This document shows positions 10,636 to 22,424 of a DNA stretch of 64,000 nt, in pieces. Under the pieces are notes generated by a model. It had not been told where the DNA came from. It searched no databases and was given only the letters and a program-made list of their open reading frames with translations. The translations under genes were made by a program, and so were the position numbers. Origin of the DNA: Apodemus sylvaticus (lineage: Eukaryota > Chordata > Mammalia > Rodentia > Muridae); contig NC_067472.1 in NCBI RefSeq assembly GCF_947179515.1, forward strand, positions 79,643,766 to 79,707,765, written 5' to 3'. Numbering within the stretch: the first letter of the stretch is position 1; every line of letters begins with the position of its first letter.

Positions 10636-11670
10636 CTGTCTGTATGTCTGTGTGTCTGCCTCTGACTCAGTCTCTGTGTTTAATTCCCTTTGAAGCCTAT
10701 TATCTCATTCTTCCTTTCCCAAAACAGACATTAGCTGTATATAATGTGTGGCCTCTTTGTGAGAACTGACTGATGTCCAGATATTTACTGTGTAAATAGT
10801 GTAGTCGTGTTGTACTCTGATGTTGTCTGCCCTGCACCTTTAAGACACTAACTTCTGCATGGTTGTTGTATAAGGTGCATGTCCTCAGTATTTTGTTTGT
10901 CTTCTGGCTTCACTGAGGAGCCTAGATTGCTTCCAGCTGCCCCTATACAAGAGCCTCTGTCTCCCATAGAGTCGTGTGAGACTTGCTTTGAAATATGCTA
11001 TGGATTCCAGAGGTCTAGATTCTGTGGCAGAGCTATGTGAATGTTCCTCTTCTTCTCTTGCCACATGTGACATTTGCCAATAGTGCTAGTTTTCTTTGCT
11101 GCTTGTTAGATTGCATTTTCTAATGCCCAAGCTTGACATATTTTCATAAGCTAGCTGATCTTTTGCATTTCTTTAGAAATTGTTTCTTTATACACACCAC
11201 CCATTTGCAAATGTAGTAGTGGGCAACAGTTCTTAATGTTTGAAATTTTAGTTCTTTTTGGTGTTAGGAATTGTAGCTGACTTCTGATAGTCCATTGTCT
11301 TCCTGGCTACATCCTTGATGATGATATGTTGTTCAACTCATTGTTTTTTGTTTTTTTTGTTTTTTTTTTTTTTTTGGTAAGGGTTTGTTTTTTGATTGTT
11401 TTAATAAATCTTTCTTACTGTGGTCAGATTTTCATGTCCCATATTGTTTTTCTTAGGAAGATTTGTCTTTGGTTTAAACCTGTAACTCCTTGGTCTGTAA
11501 TTTTAGATTTGGTGTTTTAGTATTATCTTTAGTTGATAGTGAATAGAAAGCATATTGGTTTTAGGTTTTGCTTTTATGGTGACTGAAGTGTTTCGGGAAA
11601 AGGTGAGTTCATTGCGGTGTTTGAAGAGGTTTGGTACGGGGTGTTGTAAAAGCATGTTTTGAATTTCCAG

Positions 11671-12124
11671 GTGATTTACTGAGTAACCTGTTGCAGAGTC
11701 CTAGTTCAGCCAAACTGCTGCACCAGCCCATCCCCGTCCTGGATGTGGAGAGTGAGTATGTCTGTTCCCTGGCCCTGGAGTGCCTGGCCCACCTCTTCAG
11801 TTGGATTCCTCTGTCTGCCAGCATCACCCCATCCCTCCTCACCACTATCTTCCACTTTGCTCGATTTGGCTGTGATACTCGGGCCAGAAAGATGGCATCA
11901 GTGAATGGCAGCAGCCAGAACTGTGTTTTGGGTCAGGAGCGTGGCCGACTTGGGGTCTTGGCCATGTCCTGCATCAATGAACTCATGTCCAAGAACTGTG
12001 TGCCTATGGAATTTGAGGAATACTTATTGCGAATGTTTCAACAAACCTTCTACCTCCTGCAAAAAATCACCAAGGATAACAATGCCCACACGGTGAAGAG
12101 CAGGCTAGAGGAACTCGATGAGAG
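11671..12124 (+). CDS. Xpo6: Xpo6 exon 7 (residues 215-366), largest coding exon
   Basis: 454 nt, entering in phase 1 and leaving after two bases of Ser366. It begins DLLSNLLQSPSSAKLLHQPI, includes ESEYVCSLALECLAHLFSWI and ends SRLEELDE. It holds several HEAT-like helices, with repeated Leu/Ala/Cys helix faces (LGVLAMSCINELMSKNCVP, YLLRMFQQTFYLLQKI). Ser224-Pro continues the proline-directed region begun in exon 6. The acceptor is tttccag and the donor GAGAG|gtaatg. Confidence 0.97.
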
Positions 12125-13296
12125 GTAATGAGAACAGGCGGGAGTCATGCCTGGGAAAGGGCTTGGCTGCTTGTCCACCATGACACCATGTCATGTGGTG
12201 TCTGTAATCTCCTTTGGTTTCAGACTATGGGGCTACCGATAAAGATAGAAAGGTAGGTGTTCCAGAATGTTCAGACTGAACTAGAAGGGCTTGGGTGGTT
12301 AAGGAAGTCAACAGAGTGAAAAGTGCTGGTGTAGTGTGTAGGCCTGTTGTCCCCATCCATCTTCCTCCTGTCCTGTCCATGCTCTGTCCCTCTTCCTCAC
12401 TGTCTGCCTACAGGTCTCATGTGTGCAGGAAGTGAGAGTGCGGCTTTTTCATAGGTAAGAACAGAAGTGGTCTGCAGAGGTACAGGGTCACATTACCCTT
12501 CTCTTTGCTACCGTTGTTTGGTTTTCACTATCCGACTTGTCCTGTGTGGGTATCTTGCAGAGTATAGAACTGCTCTTAGTATTTAGAGTTTCACATAAAT
12601 AATAGCTGTTGATCCAAGATAGGTAGGTATGGTTTAGAGGCATATACCTGAATTGCATTGCTAGGTTACTGCCCTCTTGACCTGAAATTCCCAAGGTGCA
12701 TTTTTCTTGAGTACAAAAGATGACCTTAGTGAAGTAAATAATCTAAGTCAAGGTTTCTTGGTTACCACTGCAGATGATATCATCTGTTTTTCTTACAGCT
12801 TTCTGACTCTCCGTTCTATCTGCAGTGGTACTAGGGCCTTGTGTCTGCTAGGCAAATCTTCCTGCCACATATAACATAGAATGTGCTCATGCAGCATAGA
12901 AGTGAGGCCACAGCATCTTCTTAGTGCTATATCAACATAGTGCTACTGCTATATAAAGATGAAGGGCGACTGGTAGTTTGTGTTTCTAACAATCATATAG
13001 GCTCTTGAAGCTTCAAAGCATTTGCAGTGTATTTAGTTGTACATAGTTACAGACTTCCTAGTGCAACCTGATTGTTATTAAGTGATAAGTGAGCTTAGTT
13101 TTTTACTTTGTTTAGAATAATTGTGGTAGGCTATAAAGTCAACTGCCCCAAGTCAAGATAGTTTTGTTGTTTTAAAGTAGGGAGTTTTAAATTTTTCTGG
13201 TTAAAAATTGAGAGGAATTGATTTGATTCATTGTAAGTAAGCTTTTTGTAACATTTATTTTTTTATAATCACAAAAGCACTCATAATCCAATAGGA

Positions 13297-13302
<6 letters not shown>

Positions 13303-13334
<32 letters not shown>

Positions 13335-13467
13335 CAGGGTTTCTCTGTATAGCCCTGGCTGTCCTGGAACTCACTCTGTAGACCAGGCTGGCCTCAAACT
13401 CAGAAATTCGCCTGCCTCTGCCTCCCAGAGTGCTAGGATTACAGGTGTATGCCACCACTGCCCGGCT
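13303..13467 (-). repeat. B1 SINE, antisense, young
   Basis: A run of about 29 T's leads into a near-consensus B1 complement (gacagggtttctctgtatag to gccaccactgcccggc). Flanked by an 11-bp target-site duplication, taggatctttt, at 13292-13302 and 13468-13478. Confidence 0.92.
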
Positions 13468-13499
13468 TAGGATCTTTTCTTAATAAAATTTTTGTTTGT

Positions 13500-13670
13500 T
13501 ACGTTTATCTTGTGGTTGAGTGTAAGCACATTCTGTGTTATGTGTGTAGAAATCAGAATTGCTAGAATTGGTTTTCTTTTCCACCATGTGGGCCCCTGGG
13601 ATCAAATTTGGATCGATCATTAGGTTTGCTATTAAGTGTCTTTACCTGAGCTGTCTTTCCACCACCCAGT
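13500..13670 (-). repeat. B3 SINE, antisense, diverged
   Basis: The segments ttccaccatgtgggcccctg, gggatcaaatttggatcg and cctgagctgtctttcc match the complement of B3. Confidence 0.6.
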
Positions 13671-14119
13671 AGGATTCCCCGTTATTATTTAGTACTACCT
13701 TTCTGTATGAATTTGAATGTCTCACAATTCACACAATTTCATATCCTTTCTAGTGTTGCTAAAGAAAGGCCATCTTGTCTTCGTATGTTAATAAAAATGT
13801 ATAGAACTACTTTTACCAGCTGGGTTGTTTTGACTTGTCCTGGATCTGAAGTGAAAGCTGAGAGGTGCCTGGAAGCAGAAAGGTGACAGAAACCAGTGTG
13901 TGCTTGCTTCCTAGCTCTTGGTCCCTAACTAATTCTAAACCATTAGTTGGTGGTCCGATGTTTAGGAGCTGCTTAACCAGGTCCTTGGCTTTTCTCTTCC
14001 TCCTGCCCTTGTCTAACTTTGTTCATTAGCATCTGTACCAGGAGGGTGGGCAAGGGGAAGAGTGAGGGGCAGGCGCACCCCTAGTGTCAGCTGTGCAGAA
14101 GCCTAGTTCTTGTCTGGGT

Positions 14120-14275
14120 GTGGTCCCTTTCTTTTTGGACAAGGTCTCAGTACCCCTCTTTAGCCTGGAATTTACTGTGTAGCTCAGCCTGGCCTTGAAC
14201 TCGCGGCATCTCTCCTAACCTAGCTTTACTGGGTTGCTAGGATTAACAGCATGAGTCCCCATATATAGCTTGCAT
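14120..14275 (-). repeat. Old B1-like SINE, antisense
   Basis: Worn blocks: ggacaaggtctcagtacc, ttagcctggaatttactg, gtgtagctcagcctggcc, and an end gctaggattaacagcatg. Confidence 0.55.
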
Positions 14276-14534
14276 TTTTAAATTTGGGTTGAAGAGTAAA
14301 GTAAACTTGAGGTTCACTGGGTACTTTTCTTTTATGGTTAACAAGTGTGACTTCCTTAAGATCAGTGGGCACGCTGACTGTTGCCCTGAAAATCCATGTA
14401 AAACCATGGAGCAGTGCATATGCTGAGTAAGAAAGGAGGCCTCGCTGCCCCCTAGGAGTCCCTGAAGGTCTCAGAGAGAAGGTGCTTTGTACTTCGCTTT
14501 CTCAAGATCAGTTTTAGTGCTTAGCCTGTGGCTT

Positions 14535-14830
14535 ACATTGTAACCCTCTGCACTGGGGAGGGAGAGGGAGGAGAGCCAGGCGATGGTTTGAAGCTAGCCT
14601 GGACTACGTAGTTCCAGGCCACCTAGAGCTGCATAGCAGGACCCTGTCTTTTTTTTTTTTTTTGGTTTTTTGAGACAGGGTTTCTCTGTGTAGCTCCCGG
14701 CTGTCCTGGAACTCACTCTGTAGACCAGGCTGGCTTTGAACTCCGCCTGCCTCTGCCTCCCAAGTGCTGGGACTAAAGGCATGCACCACTATCGCCCAGC
14801 AGGACCCTGTCTTAAAAAACAAAAAACTCC
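14535..14830 (+). repeat. Old sense SINE split by a younger B1
   Basis: A worn B1-like element on the + strand (gaagctagcctggactac, then agcaggaccctgtcttaaaa) is interrupted at 14651-14797 by an antisense B1. Removing the B1 and one copy of the duplication rejoins the older element. Confidence 0.65.
14651..14797 (-). repeat. B1 SINE, antisense, nested
   Basis: A near-consensus B1 complement lacking part of the middle. It is flanked by a perfect 16-bp target-site duplication, agcaggaccctgtctt, at 14635-14650 and 14798-14813. Confidence 0.93.
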
Positions 14831-15917
14831 AACGAGATGATTTACTATTTAATGTCTTACTCTATGAGCCAGACACCTAGAGGCCAGGCAGGAGGACTGG
14901 CTTCACCAGGGAGCAGGTCCCAGGATCAGCAGGAGACCTTGGGTCTTCTGAAAGGTGTTGTCTTTTTCCCTTTTGCTATTTCATATATCTCTGCTTTTTG
15001 CAGTTAATGATTTCAGAATTGCTTTTACACGTGAGTTAATATTCAACGAAAACCTAGTATGTCTAGATGTTTTTGGTCTCTGAAATGGGAAGGCATATCC
15101 AACTCACTCTCTAATCACTTTTGGTATTGGGGCTTAAAATGCCAGTTTCTGAAACATACTGTGTGTTTAATAACAGAAACCTCTTACCTTGTAACTGTGA
15201 CTGACTGACTCAGCTGTGAAGTGACTTTGGGATTATGGGTGAACTGAGGTGCTACTCCACAGTACACAGGAAGGGCACTGCTCAGGGAGTAAGTGATAGA
15301 ATCCTCTGCCGGGAGGTGGCTGAGGGATCTCGGTGGTCACTTTACTCTTGGAACCTCACCTACACAATGGAAGCTTGAGACTCATTTCCTCTTTACAGCC
15401 TAATCTTCCCTTGGACACTAGATGTGCAGTTCATTAGTTCTGGGTGTCAGAGGGGAGGAGAGAAACTGGATTATGAGCCTCACTGTTTATATAGATGCTG
15501 TCCCCTCTGGATAGCCTTGTTCTGTCACTGCCTAGTGCACTTTATCAGCCCCCAAGCAAAGACCTGATTTTCTAGGTTTGCCAGATTTGAAGATAACTCT
15601 GATCTCCCCAGCACCTTTTAGCAGCAACTCTTCTCTTAAGTGGGGCCTAACACTAATGCATAAGAACTTGAGTTTGTCACAAGCAGGGGCACAGAGTGTC
15701 TGAGGATTAAAGCTGCTTTTCTGCTGTGTTTCAGGTGATAATGGAATGAAGGGTTGCCTGTCTCGTAGGTAATTGTTGCAGGCCTTTGTGTTTTTAACTA
15801 GAAATGTATTGTATGTTTGTATAGTTCTGCACTGAGAAAGAGTTTGATTGAATTTAACTTTTCTTCTAAAAAGGTGTCTGTATTTCTTCGGTCACTCTGT
15901 CTTCTTGTCTTGTGTAG

Positions 15918-16044
15918 CTACGTTGAGAAGTTTACTGACTTTCTGCGGCTCTTTGTGAGTGTTCACCTAAGAAGAATCGAGTCCTATTCCCAGTTCCCTG
16001 TGGTGGAGTTCTTGACCCTTCTGTTCAAGTACACATTCCATCAG
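15918..16044 (+). CDS. Xpo6: Xpo6 exon 8 (residues 366-408)
   Basis: 127 nt, completing Ser366 with its first base and ending in phase 0. It encodes YVEKFTDFLRLFVSVHLRRI and ends TLLFKYTFHQ. The alternating aromatic and aliphatic residues fit two HEAT helices. The acceptor is ttgtgtag and the donor CAG|gtaaag. It is followed by one of the two very long introns. Confidence 0.96.
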
Positions 16045-16374
16045 GTAAAGCACCCAAACTGGCCTTCCTTTCCTAAACAGGGCTTCCTTCTTATTTCTAG
16101 GAGAAAGAACCCCTTTCACCTAGCATTTATAATAGACTTTACTATAGGAAGAGTAATACATTAGTCTTTTGTAAGTGCCCTGTATTGTTGCTCTTGCTGT
16201 TTTTCTGTATAATCTCTATTTTATAGGTAAAAAGACTGAGGTGCAGAGAACCAGGTCCTCGGGGACATGGGCTCTGTGTGGAGCCAGGCTTGAAGTCTGT
16301 AGTCCCATCGCATTGCTGTACTAGATAAACAGGATAGAGGAAAAGTTTGAGTTTAGGGCCTTTAAAATATTATT

Positions 16375-16560
16375 TTGTTTTTTGAGTTTTTAATATAATT
16401 ACTTCATTTTCCCCTTCCTTTTCTTTCCTTCAAACCCTTCCATATACCATTGCTTGTTCTCTTTCAAACTCTGGGCCCTTGTACCCTCCAGTTAATTGTT
16501 GTTGTGTGATTGTGGTTGTTGGTATGTGTGTGCATGTTCCTAAATACATAAAGAGCTTTC
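16375..16560 (-). mobile_element. L1 (Lx-type) 3' UTR fragment, antisense
   Basis: Blocks caaacccttccatatacc, cttgttctctttcaaactc, gttaattgttgttg and gcatgttcctaaatac match the complement of old rodent L1 3' ends. Short and non-coding. Confidence 0.65.
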
Positions 16561-17034
16561 TTTGTGTTATGCAGCTGCTACTAAAGTTCTCTAAAAGACT
16601 ACAGTAAAGTACTCACAAGTTAACTTTGAGTGACACCCAATTTTGTCCCCATTTATCAAAGGTTCTTTGAGTTCCTTTTAGATTTTAGGAGTAAGATATA
16701 TAACCTGCATAGCCCAGAATGGCCTTGTTTGTGGTAATCCTTTCGGCCTCAGCCTCCTTGAGGACGATGAGTTTAGTTATTTAGCTGTTCTGCCAAATGC
16801 TTGTCTTTACTTATTTTGCATTCCAGTTACCCACTACTATATAAACACACACAGGGTTCTAAAATGCTTTGTTAAGGTATAATTTTACATGCCATGGAAT
16901 CCTCTCACTGTCTGAAGATCTCAGTGAATTGAGTATTTTGTGGCCATCACTGCAGTCTGCTTTTAATACTCCTTTTGCCTGTTTGTGTGTGTTTTTAAAA
17001 CAGACTTCTCATTAAAGAGGGCAAATGTCTTACT

Positions 17035-17370
17035 TTTACATGGTGGAGACACTATGACCAAGACTTTTAAAAGAAATAATTTAATGGGGGCTTACTTAAA
17101 GTATCAGAGATTCTTGATCATATTAGGGAACATGCTGGCAGGTGGGTAGGCATGGCACTGGAGAAATAACTGAGAGCTTACATCTGATTCACAAATTGTC
17201 GGCAGAGAGAGAGAGAGAGAGAGAGAGAGCCTGATGTGGGCTTTTGAAACCTAAAGGCCACCTTCAGTGACACACCTTCTCCAAAAAAGCCACTCTTCCT
17301 AACCTTCCTAAACAGTCCACCCACTAGGAAACAAATATTCAAATATATGAGCCTATAGGGGCCATTCTCA
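17035..17370 (+). repeat. Old medium-reiterated rodent repeat with (GA)n inside
   Basis: Blocks agacactatgaccaagac, ggcaggtgggtaggcatgg, ctgagagcttacatctgat and cagtgacacaccttctcc correspond in order to the copies at 6993 and 9414, but are more diverged. A (GA)n run at 17204-17228 lies within it. Confidence 0.6.
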
Positions 17371-17390
17371 TTTAAAGCACCACAGCACAC

Positions 17391-17391
<1 letters not shown>

Positions 17392-17430
<39 letters not shown>

Positions 17431-17431
17431 A
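17392..17431. repeat. (CAA)n microsatellite
   Basis: About 13 uninterrupted caa units. Its complement produces a poly-Cys reading frame that is not a gene. Confidence 0.95.
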
Positions 17432-17779
17432 TCACATCAGCCATACATGCACAGTTTGAATTTTCCCCAAATGAGTATAGCCCCCATGTTAAGAATGTAC
17501 TCTCTGCCCGTGTGCTTCCCTTCCCCACTCCTCTCCTGCCTTTCTTTAGCAATAACCCCAGCTCTATCTTAACACTACAGGCTGATCTTGCCTATTCTAG
17601 AGTCTCTCTGTAGGAAAGCATGTGATGGTCTGGCTTTTTTGCTTGACATTGTGCTTGAGGTATAAATGTTGCATGCAGTGCTTTGTTCATAATCATCGTT
17701 TACTACTAGATGGGAATCCATTCTGCTGATTTGGGCCTTTTTGGTTTTGGGGAACCATGAATCACAGACTAAACAGTCC

Positions 17780-17888
17780 TTTTTGTTTTGTTTTGACTTG
17801 ATATGGAGCTAAGTATGACCCTGAGTTCTTGAGCCCCCTCTGCCACCTTTCAAGTGCTGATACTACAGCTGTGTACCACCATCCCCAT
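17780..17888 (-). repeat. Degraded B1-like SINE, antisense
   Basis: A T-rich start, atggagctaagtatgaccct, caagtgctgatactacagc, gtgtaccacca. Only the general B1 layout survives. Confidence 0.45.
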
Positions 17889-18143
17889 CCTTTGTTTGCG
17901 AGATTAGGTTTTTTCTACATATATCAGAATGGCCTTGAATTTGTGGTAATCCTGTTTCAGTGTCTCTGGGATTGTGATTATAGTTAAGCACCAGTCCATC
18001 TGATATAATCTTGAACATATTTTTGATGTGGTCAGGCAGCTCTTCCTATTAGTACATCCCTGGGATGGCACTGCTGGGTGAGTGAAGGATGATGACTTTA
18101 AAAAAAAAAGTTTTCCAGTTGCAAGGGTCCAGGCTGGGAGTGC

Positions 18144-18189
18144 TGTGTGTGTGTGTGTGTGTGTGTGTGCGCGTGTGTGTGCGTGCGTG
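18144..18189. repeat. (TG)n with cg interruptions
   Basis: A 46-bp strictly alternating pyrimidine-purine run with gcgcg and gcgtgcgtg near its end. Confidence 0.95.
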
Positions 18190-18694
18190 AAAAAAAGCAA
18201 ATTTATGTTTGATCTGAAAAACGAGTCTTTCTCAAAGAGGGTCAGGTGTCTTAACTGGAATACCTATAAGTGACAGTGAACTAAGCCATTCCTGGGAGCA
18301 GACAGTGGACAAGGTCATAGAAGAGGACCCAAGTTGAGGAAGTGTCAGGGTAGTGGGGATAGTACATGCAGAGCAAGAAGAGAAACATCCTGTATGCACC
18401 AGGCCACTCAGTGGGCTGAGGCTAGAGGACCCAATGAAGAGATTGTAGGAGGTGAGGATGGAGGAAGAGCGCAGCTTCTGTGATGGGAAAGTTTTGAGAC
18501 AGATTCAGAGATGTCTTAAGAGCATTTAAAAAAATTGAATGGGTGTCAGTTAGAGACTATAGCTTAACTGGAGCAGAAAGAAGGATAAAGAGCTAGTGTT
18601 GAGGTAAGAAAATAGGGCTTATATGGGAAAAAGGAACAATAATGTCTTAAAACTCACTTGGATGCAGTTCTGTGTGTAAGCTCTGGTTATTTCT

Positions 18695-18851
18695 GTTCGA
18701 GACAGGGTTTCTCTGTGAAGCTCTAGTTGTCCTGGAACTCACTCTGTAGACCAGGCTGGCCTCGAACTCAGAAATCCGACTGCCTCTGCCTCTGCCTCTG
18801 CCTCCCAAGTGCTGGGATTAAAGGTGTGCACCACCACCATCACCCGCAGCG
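18695..18851 (-). repeat. B1 SINE, antisense, with tandem tgcctc units
   Basis: A near-consensus B1 complement. The normal tgcctctgcctc block is expanded to four tgcctc units at about 18780-18803. Confidence 0.9.
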
Positions 18852-19097
18852 GCAGCATAACTCATTTTTATTTCTGTGGCTTTCAATGGTCTCATCTCAG
18901 GAGATGGACTGTGAACTACAGTGGAGATAACACATCTCCAGTGTGTATCTCTCAGACTTGTCTGTGTTTTCTATTGAACTGGTGGTGATAGAGCTGAGCG
19001 TTAACTTTTCCGGGGAGATGGGAACAAATGTCTCTTTACCCTAGACAAGGCCCAATAACAGACCAAATTATAATTTTACCAAAGTCAGTTAGTTGAA

Positions 19098-19930
19098 CTG
19101 CCAAGGACCAGCCTCAGCTTGGAGAGGGGTTCTGAGGAAGGGGTATTTGGGAGCTGTGAAAGAAGGGCTTGAAGTCAGTCATGGGGTACAAACTGACAGT
19201 CCTGTGCTGTGCTTGAGATAGCTTTCTAGAGATTTCCAGACAGTTCATCTCTCACAGACACCCCCCACCCCAAGTCTTTTATTCAATCTAATTCAATCTT
19301 CAACCTCAGGATTTTGATTATCCTACCAATCAGGATTTTTTACCTTAGCCCCTTGACTCCTAGGAAAAGACAGCAAGCACATTTTTCTTAATATTGCAAA
19401 TGAATTTGGTGATCTGCCTGCCTTTGTAAGCTTGCTGGTTTGATCTGCTCTTAGATCACTGCTCCCACCACACCTGGGCCTAATTTCACTGTCCCGGGCT
19501 GACTTGAACTCAGGAATCTTCCTGCCTTTGTATCTTTCTGACAAGCTGGCTCATAGTGCAGCTGCTTCTGTTCTATTGGTCCATGAAGCCTGCCTCTCAT
19601 ATAATTTGTATTGCATTTTTATATTTTGCATAGTTGAGAAATCCTGTTTATATATTTTTGAATTCATGTTTTCAGAGTTCTTTCCCACAGCCTTAAGGGC
19701 TGTCCTGAAGGTCACATTTCTACATATATATATATACACACACACCCTTGCCTCCTGGACGATTATCACAGAATCATTAACCTTGGCAGAGAGAAGATTC
19801 CCCAATAACCTTGGCAGGGAGAATATTTCCCAAAGGAAGAACATGAAGTGTTTTATATACATTTACATTTACATATATTTATACAAACAAACCATATACC
19901 TAGCAACTGTCAATACTCACGGATGACCCT
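19098..19930. other. Unassigned block, possible LTR-derived sequence
   Basis: Includes tgccaaggaccagcctcagc near its start, a low-complexity c-run, tcttttattcaatctaattc, and two similar units ccttggcagagagaagatt / ccttggcagggagaatat at about 19781-19831. It is not a SINE or L1 that I know. The opening recalls a mouse ERV LTR, but I cannot define ends or a family. Confidence 0.3.
19722..19745. repeat. (TA)n(CA)n short microsatellite
   Basis: An atatatatata run joined to cacacacac. Confidence 0.8.
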
Positions 19931-20203
19931 CAGGCAGCTATATCACTATAAACTCCTACCCCATTATGGATAGTGACCACATGGAAGCTGTATCATAGGG
20001 CCCCTTTTCAGTTAGTATAGTCTAGCATATCCCAAGATCATTTGCAATTGTTGGGGGAAGAGGGGACTAATATGTATGTAGACTCCTAGGTGAGAGTCGT
20101 GGACTTTTCCCCTCCAACTGCTTAGGAATGTCTATAGCTCCGTTTTGCTTTATATAGATCTGGCTGTCACTATATTCTGCTTGTTAGTAGCTATGGTTAC
20201 TGT

Positions 20204-20372
20204 TTTAGTTAGCCTTCTGCTGCTGTAATAAACACATGACTATAACACAGAAAGGAAAGGTTATATTTGTTTTGTAGGTTATAGTCCACTGAAGGAAAAC
20301 CAAGGCAGGAACTCAACATGAACCTTGAGCCAAAACCCCAGAGGAATGCTGCTTATTGGTTTGTTCAGTTTT
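20204..20372 (+). repeat. Medium-reiterated rodent repeat, truncated by a microsatellite
   Basis: ttttagttagccttctgctg, then aaggaaaggttatatttg, aaggcaggaactcaacatg and gaatgctgcttattggttt match the family seen complete at 32190-32530. It stops where the pyrimidine repeat starts. Confidence 0.55.
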
Positions 20373-20373
20373 C

Positions 20374-20515
20374 TTTCTTTTCTTTTCTTCCTTCCTTTCC
20401 TTTCCTTTTCCTTTTCCTTTTCCTTTTCCTTTTCCTTTTCCTTTTCCTTTTCCTTCTTCCTTTTCCTTTTCCTTTTCCTTTTCCTTTTTTCCTTTTCCTT
20501 TTCCTTTTCTTTTCC
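20374..20515. repeat. Pyrimidine hexamer repeat (ccttttccttt type), cut by the gap
   Basis: A tandem tttcc/ttttcc array without purines, running directly into the N gap. Its true length is therefore unknown. Confidence 0.95.
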
Positions 20516-20715
20516 NNNNNNNNNNNNNNNNNNNNNNNNNNNNNNNNNNNNNNNNNNNNNNNNNNNNNNNNNNNNNNNNNNNNNNNNNNNNNNNNNNNNN
20601 NNNNNNNNNNNNNNNNNNNNNNNNNNNNNNNNNNNNNNNNNNNNNNNNNNNNNNNNNNNNNNNNNNNNNNNNNNNNNNNNNNNNNNNNNNNNNNNNNNNN
20701 NNNNNNNNNNNNNNN
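20516..20715. other. Assembly gap, 200 N
   Basis: Exactly 200 N's inside or beside the pyrimidine hexamer repeat. The round number suggests a placeholder rather than a measured length. Confidence 0.99.
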
Positions 20716-20868
20716 AAAGAAACCCTAACTATGGCATGCGCCAAGTTTATCTCTACACCAAGACGGCATCATGTTATGACAGGAGTAAACGAACACCATA
20801 TAACATTTGCTCTATATTAAGGCCAGGCTAGAGTACCGTTTTTGGGGGGATTTAAAAAGAAAAATCAG

Positions 20869-21030
20869 AGCCTGGCAGCGGTGGCGCACGCCTGTAATCC
20901 CAGCACTCTGGGAGGCAGAGGCAGGTGGATTTCTGAGTTTGAGGCCAGCCTGGTCTACAGAGTGAGTTCCAGGACAGCCAGGGCTATACAGAGAAACACT
21001 GTCTCGAAAAAAACCAAATCCAAAAAATCA
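20869..21030 (+). repeat. B1 SINE, sense
   Basis: A near-consensus B1: ggtggcgcacgcctgtaatc through ggccagcctggtctacagag to gagaaacactgtctcg, then an A-rich tail and short aatc repeats. Confidence 0.93.
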
Positions 21031-22309
21031 ATCAATCAATCCATCAGTCAGTCAATAAATAAATAGATAAAAAAGCCAGGAGGCATCCTCAGAATTCCCG
21101 GTTCTGTGCTCTGACTTTGCCACAGCCTCTTGTGAATGAAGTGGGAAAGGTTTCTTTTGCTTAGACTATATTGTGGAGTATACGTGATAATGTCTTCTCT
21201 CAGATCCGTGGACATTATGGCACTATAAAACACTTGGAAAGGAACAGTTGGGTGAGGCTGGTCTTTCTTTAGCTGCTTCTCCATCTCTGCTCCCTTCCTG
21301 CCTTCTTTAATCTGGGCTTTGCTGCAGTCCTGCTTCTTACCATCCACTTACCTTTGTTGTGACTCTTTGGCTGCTGTGCCTCCTGGGGTAAATCTGTAAG
21401 GCTGAGGTTTCTGTCTTCCATCTCCTTATCTCACTGTGTTCTCACCAGATCCCTCATGATCTTGCTCATTTCCTTTTGTTCTTCCCTAAAGCTATACCTG
21501 GGGTGGCACATACAGAGCATGGGCCCTGACTGGAAGCTGAAGTTCTCCTTCTGTCTCTTACCTGATCCATTAACTTGGGCAGGCAACTTCACTTTTGAGT
21601 GTTGGGTTCAAAATTATAAAATATTAAGAAACCAATGTTCACTTTCTAGGGCTGCTGTAAAGACCAATACAAATGGTGCTGTGACCAGTTAGCCCTAGAA
21701 TCAGAAAAGTAAATCTGAATAAAATTACTTTTAATAAACCAATTAGAGAAGGTTCTGAAAATGTGAGTGGTTCCAAAAGTCAGGTCAGTCAGTCCTCTGG
21801 ATCCACGGCTGTTGTCAAAGGCCAGTACACAGGCAGCTTGTGGGCAGTGATTCCATGAGATGCAGGAGTGATAGATAGCGCTTCTAGCTGTGCAGGGCTA
21901 GAAGGACACCTATTTCTGGCCTTAGCCATGTATCTGCGCATTCTTGAGTGTAGGCACACATAAAGTCATAAGGTGTTTGTTTGTTGTGGCTTTTAGAAAA
22001 CATTTCCGTGTGCATCTGATCAGCATGTTTTTTTGAGGGGACCAGAGGGTATTCTCAACTAAGAGGAAACAGTGAGGTGACTTACTTGAGAGGAGCTCAG
22101 CAAGCCAGCACTGGGACAAGACTGTAGGTGTTGTGTGGACAGCTTGCATGGGCCAGTCTACTAACTCGTTATTTTCTCGTGGTTTGATAGTCAGTTAACC
22201 CTGGTTCTCTGGGTCTGGTTATACGTGGACAGTTTGGGTGGTGTTAGGGTATACCTTTAGCTTTCTTTGTGTTGTGAGGTGGCTGTCTGCATAGTATTTA
22301 GCATTTTTT

Positions 22310-22375
22310 TCTCTCTCTCTGGTTCTGGGGCTATACCTCAGATACATACTCTGCTAAGCTACATCCCTAATGGCT
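22310..22375 (-). repeat. ID-like tRNA-derived SINE head, antisense
   Basis: ggttctggggctatacctca and ctctgctaagctacatccct match the complement of the ID/B4 head. Short and old. Confidence 0.45.
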
Positions 22376-22424
22376 TAGTTCAATTTTTTATGTTACTTTT
22401 GTTTTGATTTAAGACAAAAATCTT

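Larger units (their letters stand above)
8543..11670 (+). other. Xpo6: Xpo6 intron 6
   Basis: Contains three antisense B3-like SINEs and one medium-reiterated repeat (separate entries). I recognise nothing in 8543-8820, 8980-9410, 9750-10110 or 10650-11320. A T-rich run lies at 11340-11376. It ends gaatttccag. Confidence 0.8.
12125..15917 (+). other. Xpo6: Xpo6 intron 7
   Basis: Repeats lie between 13292 and 14830 (separate entries). I recognise nothing in 12125-13250, 13680-14110 or 14840-15900. It ends cttgtgtag. Confidence 0.8.

Noticed and set aside
17178..17552. 124-codon minus-strand frame with poly-Cys
   Set aside because: The Cys run is the complement of (CAA)n. The rest overlaps an old interspersed repeat.
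20313..20831. Several frames across the N gap
   Set aside because: They exist only because N's do not create stops, and their flanks are the pyrimidine hexamer repeat.
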